A stretch of DNA of 64,000 nucleotides from the NCBI GenBank assembly GCA_016720565.1, contig JADKKJ010000011.1, positions 1,178,001 to 1,242,000 on the forward strand, in the 5' to 3' direction. Below, piece after piece: positions 34,702 through 43,219 of the stretch (within the stretch, counting starts at the first letter, position 1; each line of letters opens with the position of its first letter). Position numbers and translations under genes: made by a program. The DNA comes from Chitinophagaceae bacterium. GTDB taxonomy: Bacteria > Bacteroidota > Bacteroidia > Chitinophagales > Chitinophagaceae. A model generated the notes under the pieces. That model was not told the origin of the DNA. It did not search any database and saw only the letters and a list, made by a program, of their open reading frames with translations.

Positions 34702-36299
34702 GAGAAACCGATTTCCTTGTTATTGGTTCAGGTATTGCGGGATTGACCTATGCCCTGAAAGTAGCCGATCAGTTCCCCGATAAAAAAGTGACTGTGATCA
34801 CAAAAGCTTCCGCCGATGAGACCAATACAAAATATGCGCAGGGCGGAATTGCCGTGGTCAATGACCTGGAAAACGACAGTTTTGAAAAACATATTGAAGA
34901 CACGCTGATCGCCGGTGATGGGCTCTGCAATGAAAAAGTGGTGGAGATCGTAGTGAAGGAAGGTCCTGAGCGGGTTCAGGAGATCATAGACTGGGGAGCA
35001 AGATTTGATAAAGAAACAGATGGTGATTATAAACGGGGGAAGGAAGGGGGGCATTCAGAATCGCGGATCCTGCACCACAAAGATGTGACCGGTCGTGAGA
35101 TGGAGCGGGCGCTGATAGCAGCCGTGGCCCGCCAGCAAAATATTGAATTCGTAAAACATTGTTTTGTGATCGACCTGATCACCCAGCACCATCTTGGTTA
35201 CCTGGTCACCAAATCAACCCCTGATATTGAATGTTATGGTGTGTATGTACTGAACCTGCATACGAATGAGGTAGAGAAGATACATGCGAAGGTAACGGTG
35301 CTGGCTACCGGCGGCAACGGCCAGGTATACCGCACTACCACCAATCCTTCTATTGCTACTGGTGATGGTATTGCCATGTATTATCGCGCGAAAGGCAGGA
35401 TAGAGAATATGGAATTCATACAATTCCATCCAACCGCACTTTATGAGCCGGGCACAGGTGGCCAGGCTTTCCTGATCACAGAAGCAGTTCGTGGCGATGG
35501 CGGCATATTGAGGAATAAGGCAGGAGAAGCTTTCATGGAAAAATATGATCCAAGAAAAGACCTGGCACCGCGCGATATTGTAGCCCGGGCCATTGATAGC
35601 GAAATGAAGAGAACCGGTACCGAACATGTGTGGCTGGATTGCCGTCATTTCAGCAAGGAAAATTTCATTGAACATTTCCCTAATATCTATGAGAAATGCC
35701 TTTCCATCGGTATCGATGTATCTAAGCAAATGATCCCGGTGGCGCCGGCGGCGCATTACAGTTGCGGAGGAGTAAAGACCGATGAATGGGGAAGGAGCTC
35801 TATACGAAATTTATATGCCTGTGGGGAATGCGCCAGTACCGGACTGCATGGAGCCAACCGACTGGCCAGTAATTCCCTGCTGGAGGCCATGGTATTTGCG
35901 CATCGCTGTTACCTTGACAGCGCTGAAAAAATAAATACTATTCAATTCAACCAGGCTATCCCCGACTGGAATGCCAAGGGTACCACGGATCCACGGGAGA
36001 TGATCCTTATTACGCAGAGCCTGAAAGAACTTCAGCAGGTGATGAGTGATTATGTAGGTATTGTAAGAAATGATATCCGTTTGCAAAGAGCCATGCGCCG
36101 CCTGGACCTTTTATGGGAGGAGACCGAAAGGCTTTACCAGGCCAGCTCATTGTCTACTGAATTAATGGAATTGCGCAATATGATAACCGTAGGATACCTG
36201 ATCGTTAAAGGAGCCAGCTTCCGTAAAGAAAGCAGGGGACTTCATTACAATACAGATTATCCAATGAGAAGCGAACTGGTACAGAACATTGTGTTGTAG
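34698..36299 (+). CDS. nadB: L-aspartate oxidase
   Basis: A 533-residue FAD enzyme that oxidises L-aspartate to iminoaspartate in NAD biosynthesis. FAD-binding GSGIAGLTYALKVA at the N-terminus, TKYAQGGIAVV, the substrate region GGHSESRILHHKDVTGREMERAL, IQFHPTALY, ITEAVRGDGGILRN and HYSCGGVKTDEWGRSS are all present. A Gly-rich insertion or deletion is not seen. nadA and nadC are not in this window. It overlaps the previous gene by 4 bp. Confidence 0.95.
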   Translation: MRETDFLVIGSGIAGLTYALKVADQFPDKKVTVITKASADETNTKYAQGGIAVVNDLENDSFEKHIEDTLIAGDGLCNEKVVEIVVKEGPERVQEIIDWGARFDKETDGDYKRGKEGGHSESRILHHKDVTGREMERALIAAVARQQNIEFVKHCFVIDLITQHHLGYLVTKSTPDIECYGVYVLNLHTNEVEKIHAKVTVLATGGNGQVYRTTTNPSIATGDGIAMYYRAKGRIENMEFIQFHPTALYEPGTGGQAFLITEAVRGDGGILRNKAGEAFMEKYDPRKDLAPRDIVARAIDSEMKRTGTEHVWLDCRHFSKENFIEHFPNIYEKCLSIGIDVSKQMIPVAPAAHYSCGGVKTDEWGRSSIRNLYACGECASTGLHGANRLASNSLLEAMVFAHRCYLDSAEKINTIQFNQAIPDWNAKGTTDPREMILITQSLKELQQVMSDYVGIVRNDIRLQRAMRRLDLLWEETERLYQASSLSTELMELRNMITVGYLIVKGASFRKESRGLHYNTDYPMRSELVQNIVL

Positions 36300-36300
36300 T

Positions 36301-36308
36301 TAACTTTG
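36301..36308 (+). promoter_or_regulatory. candidate -7 box, 4 nt before the acyltransferase ATG
   Basis: TAACTTTG immediately follows the nadB stop and ends 4 nt before ATG 36313, so a transcript from it would start at or beside the start codon. Confidence 0.5.
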
Positions 36309-36312
36309 CTGA

Positions 36313-37197
36313 ATGTATTACTTCTATTATAGCCTGCTCTGGTTATTCTCCTTGCTCCCGCTGCGGGTGCTTTATCTGATCAGCGATGGCTGTTATTATA
36401 TTTTTTTTCATATAATGAAATACCGCCGAGAGGTGGTGATGAATAACCTGATGATCGCGTTCCCGGAAAAGTCGGATGCCGAAAGAATGGCTATCGCCAA
36501 GAAGTTCTATCGCAATCTTACCGATACTTTCCTGGAGACCATAAAGTCGGTATCTGCTCCAAAACTGGCAGAGAAAAGGGTAACTGCCAATTGGGACCTT
36601 GCCAATTCCTTTAAGGATTCCGGGAAAAGTATACAGTTACACCTTGGTCATAATTTTAACTGGGAGTGGGCAAACTTCTCTATGGCCAAAGGCCTGGCCC
36701 ACGAGGTGCTGGTAGTCTATATGCCTATGACCAACAAGACCATGGAAAAACTGTTCTTTAATCTTAGGAAACGATCTGGTATCCATTTATTGCCGGCTAC
36801 GGATATGCGAAACAGTTTTCTTCCATTTCGGGATAAACAATATTTAATGGCCCTGGTGGCCGACCAGAATCCTGGTCACCCGGGGAGTGCCTGGTGGGTA
36901 AATTTCTTTGGAAGACCCACTCCTTTTGTAAAAGGACCAGCAAAAGCGGCCCTGACCAACAAGACCCAGGTGCTTTATTGTTTCATTCATAAACCAAAAA
37001 GAGGGCATTATGAGGCTGTGCTATCGGTACCTGATATCAACCTGGAAACATGTACAGAGCAGGAACTGACCATACATTTTGTCCGTTACCTGGAAGACAT
37101 CATCCGCAAATACCCCGATATGTGGTTATGGAGCCATCGCCGCTGGAAATGGAATTATGATCCTTCTTTTGGCCCTGTTTATGATAGCAAAGGCTGA
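36313..37197 (+). CDS. LpxL/HtrB-like lauroyl acyltransferase
   Basis: A 294-residue inner-membrane protein with an N-terminal TM (YYSLLWLFSLLPLRVLYLISDGCYYIF) and the LPLAT fold. The catalytic H-x4-E/D motif region reads HLGHNFNWEWAN, and later blocks (LVADQNPGHPGSAWWVNFFGRPTPFVKGPAKAA, WLWSHRRWKWN) are typical of lipid A secondary acyltransferases. It would add an acyl chain to lipid A or to an ornithine-type lipid. The last four codons lie inside a 26-bp palindrome shared with the convergent gene, so both proteins end in SKG. Confidence 0.9.
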   Translation: MYYFYYSLLWLFSLLPLRVLYLISDGCYYIFFHIMKYRREVVMNNLMIAFPEKSDAERMAIAKKFYRNLTDTFLETIKSVSAPKLAEKRVTANWDLANSFKDSGKSIQLHLGHNFNWEWANFSMAKGLAHEVLVVYMPMTNKTMEKLFFNLRKRSGIHLLPATDMRNSFLPFRDKQYLMALVADQNPGHPGSAWWVNFFGRPTPFVKGPAKAALTNKTQVLYCFIHKPKRGHYEAVLSVPDINLETCTEQELTIHFVRYLEDIIRKYPDMWLWSHRRWKWNYDPSFGPVYDSKG

Positions 37198-37215
37198 TCA
37201 GCCTTTGCTATTTTT
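37185..37215. terminator. palindromic terminator overlapping two stop codons
   Basis: A perfect 26-bp palindrome (37185-37210) centred on TGATCA, followed by a T-run on the plus strand (37211-37215). It encodes the final S-K-G-stop of both convergent genes and probably terminates the plus-strand operon. Confidence 0.75.
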
Positions 37216-39669
37216 CTTCCATTTGCTTTTCATGGTCAGGTAATCCAGGAAATAGATCACCTTGATGGAGATATTATTATTATCATCCGCCTTCATGGTA
37301 TTATTGAAATTCTTGAAATAACCCTCATTTACTGCGCGGTTAAAATCATAGGCCGCATCTTTCCATACAAAATTCAGGAAGCTTCCCGGTGCAAATTGCC
37401 AGGTAAACACCGCATCTATATTGAAGGCGTTATAGTTCTGGTTCACATCTCCCGTAAAGTTGTTGTCAGGTTGAAGATGGCCATTCTCTAACAGGGTAAA
37501 GAATTCTTTATTGTCCACTTTACTCCAGTAGTGACGTATCCGGGTATTCAGGTTCATCTTGTCATTGAAACTATATTTGATATTCATTATGTTTTCCACA
37601 CTCTGGATATCGCGTTTCCCAAAAATGATATCTTCCCCGTTGATCGCGGCAAAGCCGACATTATTATTCTGGGGTGCCAGTTCAATGGAATAGTTCACCG
37701 ATAATTTCTTGCTGAAACGGTAGCGGGGAGAAAAGCTGATGCTGTATCGCTCGCTGCTGAATAGATTACGCTTCACATACATCACTTCTGTATTGAGTTT
37801 AAATTTCTTGGAGTTATTGGTCTCAAACCAACCCGACACGAAATAATTTGACCATCCCCTGAAAACCCGGCCCGCCTTCCTTGGTTCATAAAAATTATTA
37901 CTCTCCGGTTCATAACCAACCAACCCCCCTACGTACCAAAGATTCTTTAACTGGCCATTCAGGTTCATATTGAAATTGGCGCTCTGGTAAGTGGCAGGCT
38001 TAAGCCTTCTTGAGTAGTAAGCATTGAAATTGAGGAAAATATTATTGAAGACCTTACCAGGCTTGGTCCATCTTCTTCCTATCCAGATAAAATGGTCAAG
38101 GAAATTGGTGAACGTGAAATAACCCATGTCATTACTGTTGAATTTTTCATTGCTAAGCTCCTGTCCAACCTGGAAATTAAAACTGCCACTGGTCTTTCCG
38201 AAACCAATGCTATGACTGTAACCAGTCTGGCTTTCATTATTGGGAAGGTAATTGAACAGTGTGCTGCTGGCAAACTTCCCACTGAGGTTATACATGTTCT
38301 TTTTATCATTTATACTGAAAAGCCCTGCGGTCACATTGGCGTCGTAATCGCTGCCGCTGCGCCATACATTTGTATTTACCAGTGAGATACTTGAATTATT
38401 CTTCAGGGTCTGGTCCAGGACAAACACATTGTAATTTGTCAGCGGATCAACCAGTTGCCTGCGTGTATTTTTTGTGCTGGTATTTTCTATCAGCGCGAAC
38501 CTGTTATTGGTAACGGCATTCAGTATACCCACTCCCAGTCCTTTTGTTGTTCTTCCTGAGATCTTGGTGGCGTTTATCAGTTTAGATTCGGAAGGGTTTT
38601 TAAGGATCTTCTCCTCTGATTGAAGGCCATCATAGGCGGAATGGTTTAATACGGGGTCTATGCCTATACGCCTTGCATAAAACAGGTTGCCTTTAGTGAA
38701 CAACTCTGTTCCTTCTGTAAAAAAAGGACGATTCTCTGTATACTTGATCTCAAATGGAGTAAGATTCAGCACACGGTTATCGCTTTGTACCTGCCCAAAA
38801 TCCGGCACAAGCGTAGCATCCAGGGTGAAAGCCTGGTTGATTCCGTATTTCACATCCATCCCTCCGCTGATACTGGTGTTCCAGTTTCTGTCAGAAGGAT
38901 CGTTTGTTGGAAAATAATTAGTATTGGCCGCTATATATGGAGAGAATTGCAGGCGAAGCGGTGGTTTTATATTGGTAATGCCCGTCCACATAGCTTCCTG
39001 GGTAAGAAAGCCATTTACATTAGGATCGATGGGGTTCCAGGTATATTGCTGTTCAGTCTTTCTTCTTCTGCGCGTAATATTCAAGCCCCAGTTCTGTACT
39101 TCTTTTTTTCCAAAACGGATCGCGGAATAGGGAATGAACATTTCAAAGGTCCATCCATCGTTATGCAGCTGCACCCCGCTTTTCCATACACCATTCCATG
39201 AAAAATCTTCGCCATTGCCAGTTGGGTTTGGCCACATTTTCGCATCCCATTGTTCACCCAGGGGTGTAAGGAAATATTCAAAACCATTTTGCTTATCATA
39301 GTAGGTATCAAATATGATCCCAATATAATCGTTGTTGCCAAAACCATCGCGGCCGGCAAGTTCGGAAGCAATACTGTCTTTTGTCCTCTCATGGCAGTAG
39401 CCGCCAAAATAGATACCCTCATCATCATAGAGAAGAAAGCTCTCCGTGCGATTCTCAAACAGTTCTTTTTTTCCTACAACCGGGCGAAACTCCACGAGGT
39501 CCGTCATCTTCGGAGCATCTTTCCAGGCGGCATCATCAAGAATGCCGTCGATCTTTATAGGTTGATTTGTTCTTTGGGCAGGTAATGTACGCGGACTAAT
39601 ACTTTGGGCGTTGAGGTATTGGCAAAGCAATACTAATACGCCCAGGATGATGCTGGTTTTGCGTTTCAT
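37198..39669 (-). CDS. DUF5916 protein with CBM9-like N-terminus
   Basis: An 823-residue envelope protein with a signal peptide (ILGVLVLLCQYLNAQ). An N-terminal carbohydrate-binding family 9-like domain (about 35-230: KIDGILDDAAWKDAP, EGIYFGGYCHE, GWTFEMFIPYSAIRF) precedes a large predicted barrel (about 250-823) with repeated aromatic strands. The hallmark FTLDATLVPDFGQVQSDNRVLNLTPFEIKYTENRPFFTEG lies at the junction, typical of DUF5916. Probably outer-membrane located; substrate unknown. It is monocistronic as far as visible. Confidence 0.9.
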   Translation of the reverse strand: MKRKTSIILGVLVLLCQYLNAQSISPRTLPAQRTNQPIKIDGILDDAAWKDAPKMTDLVEFRPVVGKKELFENRTESFLLYDDEGIYFGGYCHERTKDSIASELAGRDGFGNNDYIGIIFDTYYDKQNGFEYFLTPLGEQWDAKMWPNPTGNGEDFSWNGVWKSGVQLHNDGWTFEMFIPYSAIRFGKKEVQNWGLNITRRRRKTEQQYTWNPIDPNVNGFLTQEAMWTGITNIKPPLRLQFSPYIAANTNYFPTNDPSDRNWNTSISGGMDVKYGINQAFTLDATLVPDFGQVQSDNRVLNLTPFEIKYTENRPFFTEGTELFTKGNLFYARRIGIDPVLNHSAYDGLQSEEKILKNPSESKLINATKISGRTTKGLGVGILNAVTNNRFALIENTSTKNTRRQLVDPLTNYNVFVLDQTLKNNSSISLVNTNVWRSGSDYDANVTAGLFSINDKKNMYNLSGKFASSTLFNYLPNNESQTGYSHSIGFGKTSGSFNFQVGQELSNEKFNSNDMGYFTFTNFLDHFIWIGRRWTKPGKVFNNIFLNFNAYYSRRLKPATYQSANFNMNLNGQLKNLWYVGGLVGYEPESNNFYEPRKAGRVFRGWSNYFVSGWFETNNSKKFKLNTEVMYVKRNLFSSERYSISFSPRYRFSKKLSVNYSIELAPQNNNVGFAAINGEDIIFGKRDIQSVENIMNIKYSFNDKMNLNTRIRHYWSKVDNKEFFTLLENGHLQPDNNFTGDVNQNYNAFNIDAVFTWQFAPGSFLNFVWKDAAYDFNRAVNEGYFKNFNNTMKADDNNNISIKVIYFLDYLTMKSKWKKNSKG

Positions 39670-39899
39670 GGCTATACTTTTTGGCTACGAGAACAGTAGT
39701 TTGACGCAGCTGGCTGTTAAAGGTTACAGCAAAAACAAAAAACTACTAAATCCTTCGTACTTCAAAAATAATATAGCATGCAGTATTTTTTTTTCGATTG
39801 GGTTGACTGGTAAAATCAAAAAGACGAATGGTGAAAAAACGGTGGCGTTAACTTTTCATTGGCAAAAAAAAGCGAGCATCACTGCCCGCCTTATAATTT

Positions 39900-39941
39900 C
39901 TCAACCTCTCTCAACAACCCTCAACCTCTCAACCCCTCAAC
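39900..39941. repeat. one-armed CTCAAC array overlapping the MBL gene 3' end
   Basis: Five CTCAAC units at 39900, 39910, 39920, 39928 and 39936. Read on the minus strand as GTTGAG they encode the last residues (KVEGLRG) and the TGA stop of the MBL-rhodanese gene. No matching GTTGAG arm is found on the plus strand nearby. Confidence 0.8.
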
Positions 39942-41336
39942 CTTCTCTCCCTTCACAATAGCTGCATCCTTCTCCAGTTTAATTTTCGACCATCCACCCA
40001 ATACATTTCTCAGGTTATGGATGCCCTGGCGTTTCAGCAGGGAGGAAGCGATCACAGACCGGTAACCTCCTGCGCAATGCACATAAATATTCTGGTCCTC
40101 TTCAAATGCAGAAACATTTACCGGATCCAGTAAGGTCTGTACAGGGAAATTGAGTGCGTTCTTTAAATGACCTTCTGCAAATTCAGTTTCTTTTCTTACA
40201 TCCACTACAATGAGTTTATCATCATGTTTTTTATCCATTATTAACTCATCAGGCTCTACATCGATGATCAGGTCTATGGCTTCTCCGGCTTGCTGCCAGG
40301 CCTCATATCCACCAGCCAGGTAACCCTCCATCTTATCATAACCTACCCTGGCCAGGCGAACCAGGCTTTCTTTTTCTTTACCGGGTTCTGTTACCAGCAG
40401 AATTGGTTTATCAAAGGGAAGTATGGTGCCTGCCCATTCAGCAAAGCGGCCATCCAATCCTATACTGATGGAGTTTGGAATAAAACCATGCGTGAATACG
40501 GTGGAGGCCCTGGTGTCCAGGATAATGGTATCCTCCCCGATACTTTTCTTGAAGGCTTCCACATTTAATGCCCGCATACCTTTTTCAAGTACTTTATCCA
40601 GGCTATCATAGCCTTCTTTATTGATGCGTGCATTTACCGGGAAATAGGCCGGGGGACTGGCAATGCCATCGGTCACTTCGCGTATAAAAGCCTGTTTGGT
40701 TTCGGCCTTCATGGCGTAATTGAATTTTTTCTCATCGCCTACCGTACTGAAATTACTGGGTCCCAGGTTTTTTCCGCAGGCTGAGCCAGCACCATGAGCA
40801 GGATAAACGATCACCTCATCAGCCAGGGGAAATATTTTACTGTGCAGGCTGTCATAAAGCATTCCGGCCAGGTCGTGCATGGTAATATTTCCCTGCTGCG
40901 CCAGGTCCGGGCGGCCCACATCTCCTACAAACAACGTATCACCGGTAAACACGCAATGGTCTTTGCCTGTTTCATCTTTTAACAGGAAGCAACTGGATTC
41001 CATCGTATGTCCGGGGGTATGTAACACCTCCACCGTAAGATCGCCGATCTTAAATTGTTCCTGATCCTTTGCCACATGCACTTTGAATTTGGCTACCGTA
41101 CCTGGTCCATAAACGATACTGGCGCCGGTTGCGCTGGCCAGGTCAATATGACCGCTCACAAAATCCGCATGGAAATGCGTTTCAAAAATATATTTGATAC
41201 TGGCCTTTCTTTCATTGGCCAGTTGAAGATACTCGTCGATATCGCGAAGCGGGTCGATCACGGCGGCCTCCCCATTGCTCTCTATGTAATAAGCGGCCTC
41301 ACTCAGGCACCCGGTATATAATTGCTTGATGAACAT
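39921..41336 (-). CDS. MBL-fold hydrolase with two rhodanese domains (persulfide dioxygenase-like)
   Basis: A 471-residue sulfur enzyme. The metallo-beta-lactamase domain (1-240) has THFHADFVSGH, HTPGHTMES and FTGDTLFVGDVGRPDL, as in ETHE1-like glutathione persulfide dioxygenases. Two rhodanese domains follow. The first (about 265-360) lacks the active Cys (LLVTEPGKE); the second (about 375-460) keeps it in YVHCAGGYRS. Such proteins oxidise or transfer sulfane sulfur. The C-terminal six residues and stop come from a repeat array, which suggests that the original end was replaced. A terminator separates it from the ArsR gene upstream. Confidence 0.9.
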   Translation of the reverse strand: MFIKQLYTGCLSEAAYYIESNGEAAVIDPLRDIDEYLQLANERKASIKYIFETHFHADFVSGHIDLASATGASIVYGPGTVAKFKVHVAKDQEQFKIGDLTVEVLHTPGHTMESSCFLLKDETGKDHCVFTGDTLFVGDVGRPDLAQQGNITMHDLAGMLYDSLHSKIFPLADEVIVYPAHGAGSACGKNLGPSNFSTVGDEKKFNYAMKAETKQAFIREVTDGIASPPAYFPVNARINKEGYDSLDKVLEKGMRALNVEAFKKSIGEDTIILDTRASTVFTHGFIPNSISIGLDGRFAEWAGTILPFDKPILLVTEPGKEKESLVRLARVGYDKMEGYLAGGYEAWQQAGEAIDLIIDVEPDELIMDKKHDDKLIVVDVRKETEFAEGHLKNALNFPVQTLLDPVNVSAFEEDQNIYVHCAGGYRSVIASSLLKRQGIHNLRNVLGGWSKIKLEKDAAIVKGEKVEGLRG

Positions 41337-41354
41337 ATGATGGTTTTATTAGGG

Positions 41355-41362
41355 CGAAATTA
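41355..41362 (-). promoter_or_regulatory. candidate -7 box for the MBL-rhodanese gene
   Basis: TAATTTCG on the minus strand, one mismatch to TAnnTTTG, 18 nt before the ATG at 41336. Confidence 0.35.
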
Positions 41363-41375
41363 CCCCTTTATGCAT

Positions 41376-41406
41376 AAAAAAACCCTTTCCGTGTTATAGA
41401 AAGGGT
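41376..41406 (-). terminator. rho-independent terminator of the arsR gene
   Basis: An 8-bp stem (ACCCTTTC/GAAAGGGT, 9-nt loop) followed on the minus strand by a run of seven T. It lies 20 bp after the ArsR stop and isolates it from the MBL gene. Confidence 0.8.
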
Positions 41407-41426
41407 CACGGTAATTAATGTACCGA

Positions 41427-41792
41427 TCAGTTTAACAGTTCCTCAACTATCCTGTTCAGTTCTATTAATTTTTCTGTATTCACTGAATAATAGATGTATT
41501 TACCATCGCGGGTGGTTTTTACAAAGCCAGCCTTTCTTAGAATGGCCAGGTGCTGGGAAGCAACAGATTGCTCCAGCCTTAATTTTACGTAAAGCTCTGT
41601 AACCGTGATCTTCCCGCTTTCATCGATCTGTTTGAGGATCTGCTGACGAAGTTTGTGGTTCACAGCCCTCAGAATAAGGGCGGCTTTTTTGATATTAATG
41701 AGATCCACTTTAATGGACTCATTTCCACTGTTTCCATTCTGCCCTTCCTGCTGAGGACTACCATTCAGGACTAACGCCGTGGTATTGTTCAT
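41427..41792 (-). CDS. ArsR family transcriptional regulator
   Basis: A 121-residue winged-helix protein. The helix-turn-helix reads ITVTELYVKLRLEQSVASQHLAILRKAGFVKTTRDGKYIYYSV, a textbook ArsR core. There is no Cys in the whole protein, so classical thiol metal or persulfide sensing by Cys is excluded. The first 30 residues are polar and probably disordered. Upstream (41839-41851) is a 13-bp inverted repeat that may be its operator. Context (sulfur enzyme downstream) hints at a redox or sulfur role but does not show it. Confidence 0.87.
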   Translation of the reverse strand: MNNTTALVLNGSPQQEGQNGNSGNESIKVDLINIKKAALILRAVNHKLRQQILKQIDESGKITVTELYVKLRLEQSVASQHLAILRKAGFVKTTRDGKYIYYSVNTEKLIELNRIVEELLN

Positions 41793-41838
41793 AAATGCCA
41801 GTTTTAAAGGAGTGGATATATTCTTTCCACTACCAATT

Positions 41839-41851
41839 TCAATAATATTGA
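41839..41851. promoter_or_regulatory. candidate ArsR operator
   Basis: TCAATAATATTGA is an inverted repeat with one central unpaired base, centred about 50 bp before the arsR ATG. ArsR proteins commonly bind AT-rich inverted repeats in their own promoters; binding here is inferred. Confidence 0.35.
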
Positions 41852-41877
41852 TAATCAGCGATTTAATCGCAGCCTGG

Positions 41878-42537
41878 TTAGGTGGTAGAATGGAATTCCT
41901 TTAAATAAAGTGGCTCTGTATATGCAATATCGGAAAATTTCTGCTTCTTTAAAGCATTCTCTGCCAATGTTATCAAAGACAAGGCCAATTTATTGACCGA
42001 AATAAAGGATTGGCGGCCATCCTTCAGCAGTAGCTTTATTTTTTCTGATCCATTACCGCAAAATAATATCGGATGTTCTGCCAGCAGGGATTCAAAATAT
42101 TCCCCCTGCAAGATCATTGCCTGTGGTGGTAATTGCTCTTTCAGTTCGAGGTCATAAATAGCTGTAAATACTTCCATACGGCGGGCATCTATCATGGGAC
42201 AGATCCAATCGATGGCTGATTCTTTTACGGAATGGGCCATCACTTCCAGGGTATTCAAACCGATCAGGGGAATTTTTAACGCATAACAATATCCCTTAGC
42301 CGCCGATAGCCCCACTCTTAATCCGGTATAAGATCCCGGCCCGATCGTTACCGCTACTGCAGTTAGCGCTGAAAGGCGCGTATCATTATTTTTCATCAAC
42401 TCCGCTACCGCAGGCTGCAACCAGGCGGCATGGTCTTTTTGTTCCTCATTTTCCATCAGGTCAACCAGTTTTCCATCACGCGATAAACAGATCGTAGCCC
42501 GGGCGGTTGATGTATCTATTGCCAGTATAACACTCAT
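41878..42537 (-). CDS. tsaB: tRNA N6-threonylcarbamoyladenosine biosynthesis protein TsaB
   Basis: A 219-residue ASKHA-fold protein needed for t6A37 in ANN-decoding tRNAs with TsaC/D/E. Visible features: VILAIDTSTARATICL at the N-terminus, LTAVAVTIGPGSYTGLRVGLSAAKGYCYAL and CPMIDARRMEVFTAIYD. The Met at 42537 starts the conserved N-terminus; a longer frame to 42645 runs into the neighbour gene. Its ATG overlaps the preceding gene's stop by 4 bp (42534-42537), so the two are coupled. Confidence 0.93.
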   Translation of the reverse strand: MSVILAIDTSTARATICLSRDGKLVDLMENEEQKDHAAWLQPAVAELMKNNDTRLSALTAVAVTIGPGSYTGLRVGLSAAKGYCYALKIPLIGLNTLEVMAHSVKESAIDWICPMIDARRMEVFTAIYDLELKEQLPPQAMILQGEYFESLLAEHPILFCGNGSEKIKLLLKDGRQSFISVNKLALSLITLAENALKKQKFSDIAYTEPLYLKEFHSTT

Positions 42538-43154
42538 GAACCTGCCCTCCTGGTAAGTAATTCTGCCGGCTGGTAGCGGGCATTTTCCTCTGCTAACAAT
42601 TTTAATAACGTATTGATCTTTGTATGGCCGATCTTTTCGGCCCACTCAAAAGGCCCATAAGGATAATTGGTTCCCAATTTCATGGCAGTGTCAACAGATG
42701 TTTCATCTGTTACTTCTTCCCCAATGGTAAAATAAGCTTCATTGATGATCATAGAGATCACCCGTGCAGAAACCAATCCCGGCACAGGCTTCACCCATTC
42801 CAGTTTTCGGTTCAGCAGGCCGGCCAGTTTTTCAGCAATTTCTTTTTGTTCCGGCCTGCCTCCTGCTTCCAATATTTCCCTTTCCAGAAACCCCGGCCAT
42901 CCGTTGATGAGAATTATGGGCTGGTCCTTTATATACACCCTGAACTCAACCGCATTAATAAACAAAACAGGCGCTCCGATCAGGGACCAGCTGCGCACCC
43001 TGTCCGGAGAATTGTCGAATAAAAGGTCAACATATATATCAGCTTCTTCCACAATAGCCGGAACAGGAATACGAATGATCTCCAGTTGGGGAGAGCATCC
43101 AAACTTCATCAGCTCCGCATATTGTTTTTCATCAGCTAATAAGGCCAGGCGCAT
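42534..43154 (-). CDS. 3-hydroxyacyl-CoA dehydrogenase-like protein without the NAD motif
   Basis: A 206-residue protein. The C-terminal 90 residues resemble the 3HCDH C-terminal domain (PGLVSARVISMIINEAYFTIGEEV, SVDTAMKLGTNYPYGPFEWAEKIG). The N-terminal 110 residues lack the Rossmann GxGxxG motif and the first beta strand is followed by a short acidic helix, so NAD binding in the usual way is doubtful. Start at 43154 (MRLALLADEKQ) fits better than 43172. It is coupled to tsaB by a 4-bp overlap. It may be a diverged structural protein and not an active dehydrogenase. Confidence 0.72.
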   Translation of the reverse strand: MRLALLADEKQYAELMKFGCSPQLEIIRIPVPAIVEEADIYVDLLFDNSPDRVRSWSLIGAPVLFINAVEFRVYIKDQPIILINGWPGFLEREILEAGGRPEQKEIAEKLAGLLNRKLEWVKPVPGLVSARVISMIINEAYFTIGEEVTDETSVDTAMKLGTNYPYGPFEWAEKIGHTKINTLLKLLAEENARYQPAELLTRRAGS

Positions 43155-43219
43155 GTATCTTATTTTTTGCAAAGAAAGACTATAAACCTAAATTGCTTCA
43201 GTAAAATTTAGCCCCCACC

